64,000 bases of DNA, taken from Pseudomonas alcaligenes. Its GTDB lineage: Bacteria; Pseudomonadota; Gammaproteobacteria; Pseudomonadales; Pseudomonadaceae. The stretch lies in the NCBI RefSeq assembly GCF_041729615.1, contig NZ_CP154874.1:3517501-3581500 (forward strand). The letters run 5' to 3'. Position 1 is the first letter of the stretch, and each line of letters opens with the position of its first letter. Positions 62,455 through 64,000 of this stretch are shown here, one piece after another. The notes under the pieces are model-generated. The model was given only the letters and a program-made list of their open reading frames with translations. It was not told the DNA's origin and did not search any database. A program made the translations under genes and the position numbers.

Positions 62455-64000
62455 GCCTCTGGCGCAAATGGTCCGGCGTCCTGGCGTCGGACTCCGTCGC
62501 TGCGCGGCTGTGCGCCAGTCGCCTGGGGCAGCGGCTGACGCTGCTGCTCGCCCTGCTCATGCTCGGGGTGGTGGTGGCCGCGCCGCTCGACCTCGAAGCC
62601 CAGATGCTGTTCACCGCCGCCTGCATGGCGGCGGCGCTCGTTTTACGCCGGCACGCACATCGCCTGGCGATCCTGGCGATGATCACGCTGTCGGTGATCG
62701 CCTCGCTGCGCTACATGTACTGGCGCCTGACTTCCTCGCTGGGCTTCGAGAACCTGCTCGACATGCTGTTCGGCTACGGCCTGGTGCTGGCCGAGCTGTA
62801 TGCCCTGCTGGTGCTGCTGCTCGGCTACCTGCAGACGGCCTGGCCGCTGCAGCGCAAGCCCTACCCGCTGCCGCGCGACACCGCCCTGTGGCCCACGGTG
62901 GATGTGTACATCCCCACCTACAACGAGCCGCTGGAGATCATCAAGCTCACCGCCTTCGCCGCCCAGGCCATCGACTGGCCGAAGGACAAGCTCAACGTCT
63001 ACGTGCTCGATGACGGCCGCCGCGAGGAGTTCCGCGACTTCTGCGCCGAGGCCGGGATCGGCTACATCATTCGCCCGGATAACTTCCACGCCAAGGCCGG
63101 CAACCTCAACCACGCGCTGAAGCTGACCCACGGCGACTACATCGCCATCTTCGATGCCGACCATGTGCCGACCCGTTCCTTCCTGCAGGTCGGCATGGGC
63201 TGGTTCCTGCGCGACCCCAAGCTGGCGATGCTGCAGACGCCGCACTTCTTCTTCTCGCCGGACCCCTTCGAGAAGAACCTCGACACCTTCCGTTCGGTAC
63301 CCAACGAGGGCGAGCTGTTCTACGGCCTGGTGCAGGACGGCAACGATCTGTGGAACGCCACCTTCTTCTGCGGCTCCTGCGCCATCATCAAGCGCGGCCC
63401 GCTGGAGGAAGTCGGCGGCATCGCCGTGGAGACCGTCACCGAGGACGCCCACACTGCCCTCAAGCTCAACCGCCTGGGCTACAACACCGCCTACCTGGCG
63501 CTGCCGCAGGCCGCCGGCCTGGCCACCGAGAGCCTGTCCGGGCACATCGGCCAGCGCATCCGCTGGGCGCGCGGCATGGCGCAGATCTTCCGCACCGACA
63601 ACCCGCTGCTGGGCAAGGGGCTCAAGCTCGGCCAGCGGCTGTGCTACCTCAACGCCATGCTGCACTTCTTCTACGGCCTGCCGCGCCTGGTGTTCCTCAC
63701 CGCGCCGCTGGCCTACCTGTTCTTCGGCGCGCAGATCTTCCAGGCCGAGGCGCTGCTGATTCTGGCTTACGCGCTGCCGCACATCCTCATCGCCAGCGTC
63801 ACCAACTCGACCATCCAGGGGCGCTTCCGCCATTCCTTTTGGAACGAGGTCTACGAGTCGGTGCTGGCCTGGTACATCATGCGCCCGGTGCTGCTGGCGA
63901 TGGTCAACCCCAAGCTCGGCAAGTTCAACGTGACGGCCAAGGGCGGGGTGATCGACAAGAGCTACTTCGACTGGAAGATGGCGCGGCCCTATATCGTGGT
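62451..64000 (+). CDS. bcsA: Cellulose synthase catalytic subunit BcsA, 3' end outside window
   Basis: The first 516 codons of the UDP-glucose-dependent, c-di-GMP-activated glycosyltransferase; the frame is still open at the window end. Several N-terminal membrane segments (about 28-130) precede the GT2 domain. Active-site residues are present: VLDDG with D187/D188, the D235-A-D237 motif, the base in T330-E-D332, and QRIRW at 368-372. FFCGSCA is near 306-311. The C-terminal PilZ domain is not in the window. Coupled by ATGA to bcsQ. Confidence 0.95.
   Translation, partial: MSLWRKWSGVLASDSVAARLCASRLGQRLTLLLALLMLGVVVAAPLDLEAQMLFTAACMAAALVLRRHAHRLAILAMITLSVIASLRYMYWRLTSSLGFENLLDMLFGYGLVLAELYALLVLLLGYLQTAWPLQRKPYPLPRDTALWPTVDVYIPTYNEPLEIIKLTAFAAQAIDWPKDKLNVYVLDDGRREEFRDFCAEAGIGYIIRPDNFHAKAGNLNHALKLTHGDYIAIFDADHVPTRSFLQVGMGWFLRDPKLAMLQTPHFFFSPDPFEKNLDTFRSVPNEGELFYGLVQDGNDLWNATFFCGSCAIIKRGPLEEVGGIAVETVTEDAHTALKLNRLGYNTAYLALPQAAGLATESLSGHIGQRIRWARGMAQIFRTDNPLLGKGLKLGQRLCYLNAMLHFFYGLPRLVFLTAPLAYLFFGAQIFQAEALLILAYALPHILIASVTNSTIQGRFRHSFWNEVYESVLAWYIMRPVLLAMVNPKLGKFNVTAKGGVIDKSYFDWKMARPYIV

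Overview
The window reads as a chromosomal segment of a Pseudomonas species. This is inferred from the high and even GC content and from Pseudomonas-type genes: olsBA, phaG, a C112/C120 CueR with a two-HMA copper ATPase, a FAN1 nuclease, and Anr-, LexA- and TtgR-type sites. I see no prophage, insertion sequence, CRISPR array or rRNA. Both ends cut a gene: an AraC-family regulator on the left and cellulose synthase bcsA on the right.

Region by region. 1-5.3 kb: AraC-type regulator, ACP phosphodiesterase, a 62-aa protein behind an Anr-like promoter, and a large PAS/GAF/GGDEF/EAL membrane protein. 5.3-9.1 kb: a TAXI-type binding lipoprotein next to a GltS-type carrier, then an alcohol dehydrogenase-like reductase divergent from a LysR regulator. 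10-12.3 kb: tRNA methyltransferase cmoM, a MazG-like pyrophosphohydrolase and the DNA-alkylation protein Ada. 12.4-17.1 kb: a BvgS-type hybrid kinase and a response regulator with a degenerate HD-GYP domain. 17.2-23.4 kb: RIO kinase, EamA exporter, ferritin and a copper locus (copA-cueR, a secreted protein, copZ). 23.4-29.8 kb: TetR regulator, RND adaptor and pump without an outer-membrane partner, and an MFS drug exporter. 29.8-36.7 kb: ornithine-lipid genes olsBA behind a possible Pho box, an acyl-CoA-dehydrogenase-like protein, an Anr-promoted di-iron protein, a serine hydrolase, YceI and a PLD-type cardiolipin synthase. 36.7-40.7 kb: napEDABC periplasmic nitrate reductase. 40.8-51.2 kb: small lipoproteins, TerC, an SOS-boxed FAN1 nuclease/DinG-like helicase operon, tRNA-Gly(CCC), phaG, rsuA and a diguanylate cyclase. 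51.3-61.0 kb: the guanidine locus. 61.3-64 kb: the start of a bcs cellulose operon.

The most coherent system is the guanidine locus on the minus strand. It holds two ykkC/guanidine-I riboswitches, each in front of one of two paralogous ABC binding proteins. A permease, an ATPase, two DUF1989 proteins (the carboxyguanidine deiminase type) and a biotin-dependent urea/guanidine carboxylase follow. No allophanate hydrolase follows the carboxylase in the window. The carboxylase gene carries a palindromic repeat element that stays in frame, and two related copies sit in the operon's spacers.

Other themes are oxygen and anaerobic control (two Anr-type boxes plus nap), DNA damage (Ada, and a LexA box in front of FAN1 and the helicase), and c-di-GMP signalling next to cellulose synthesis.
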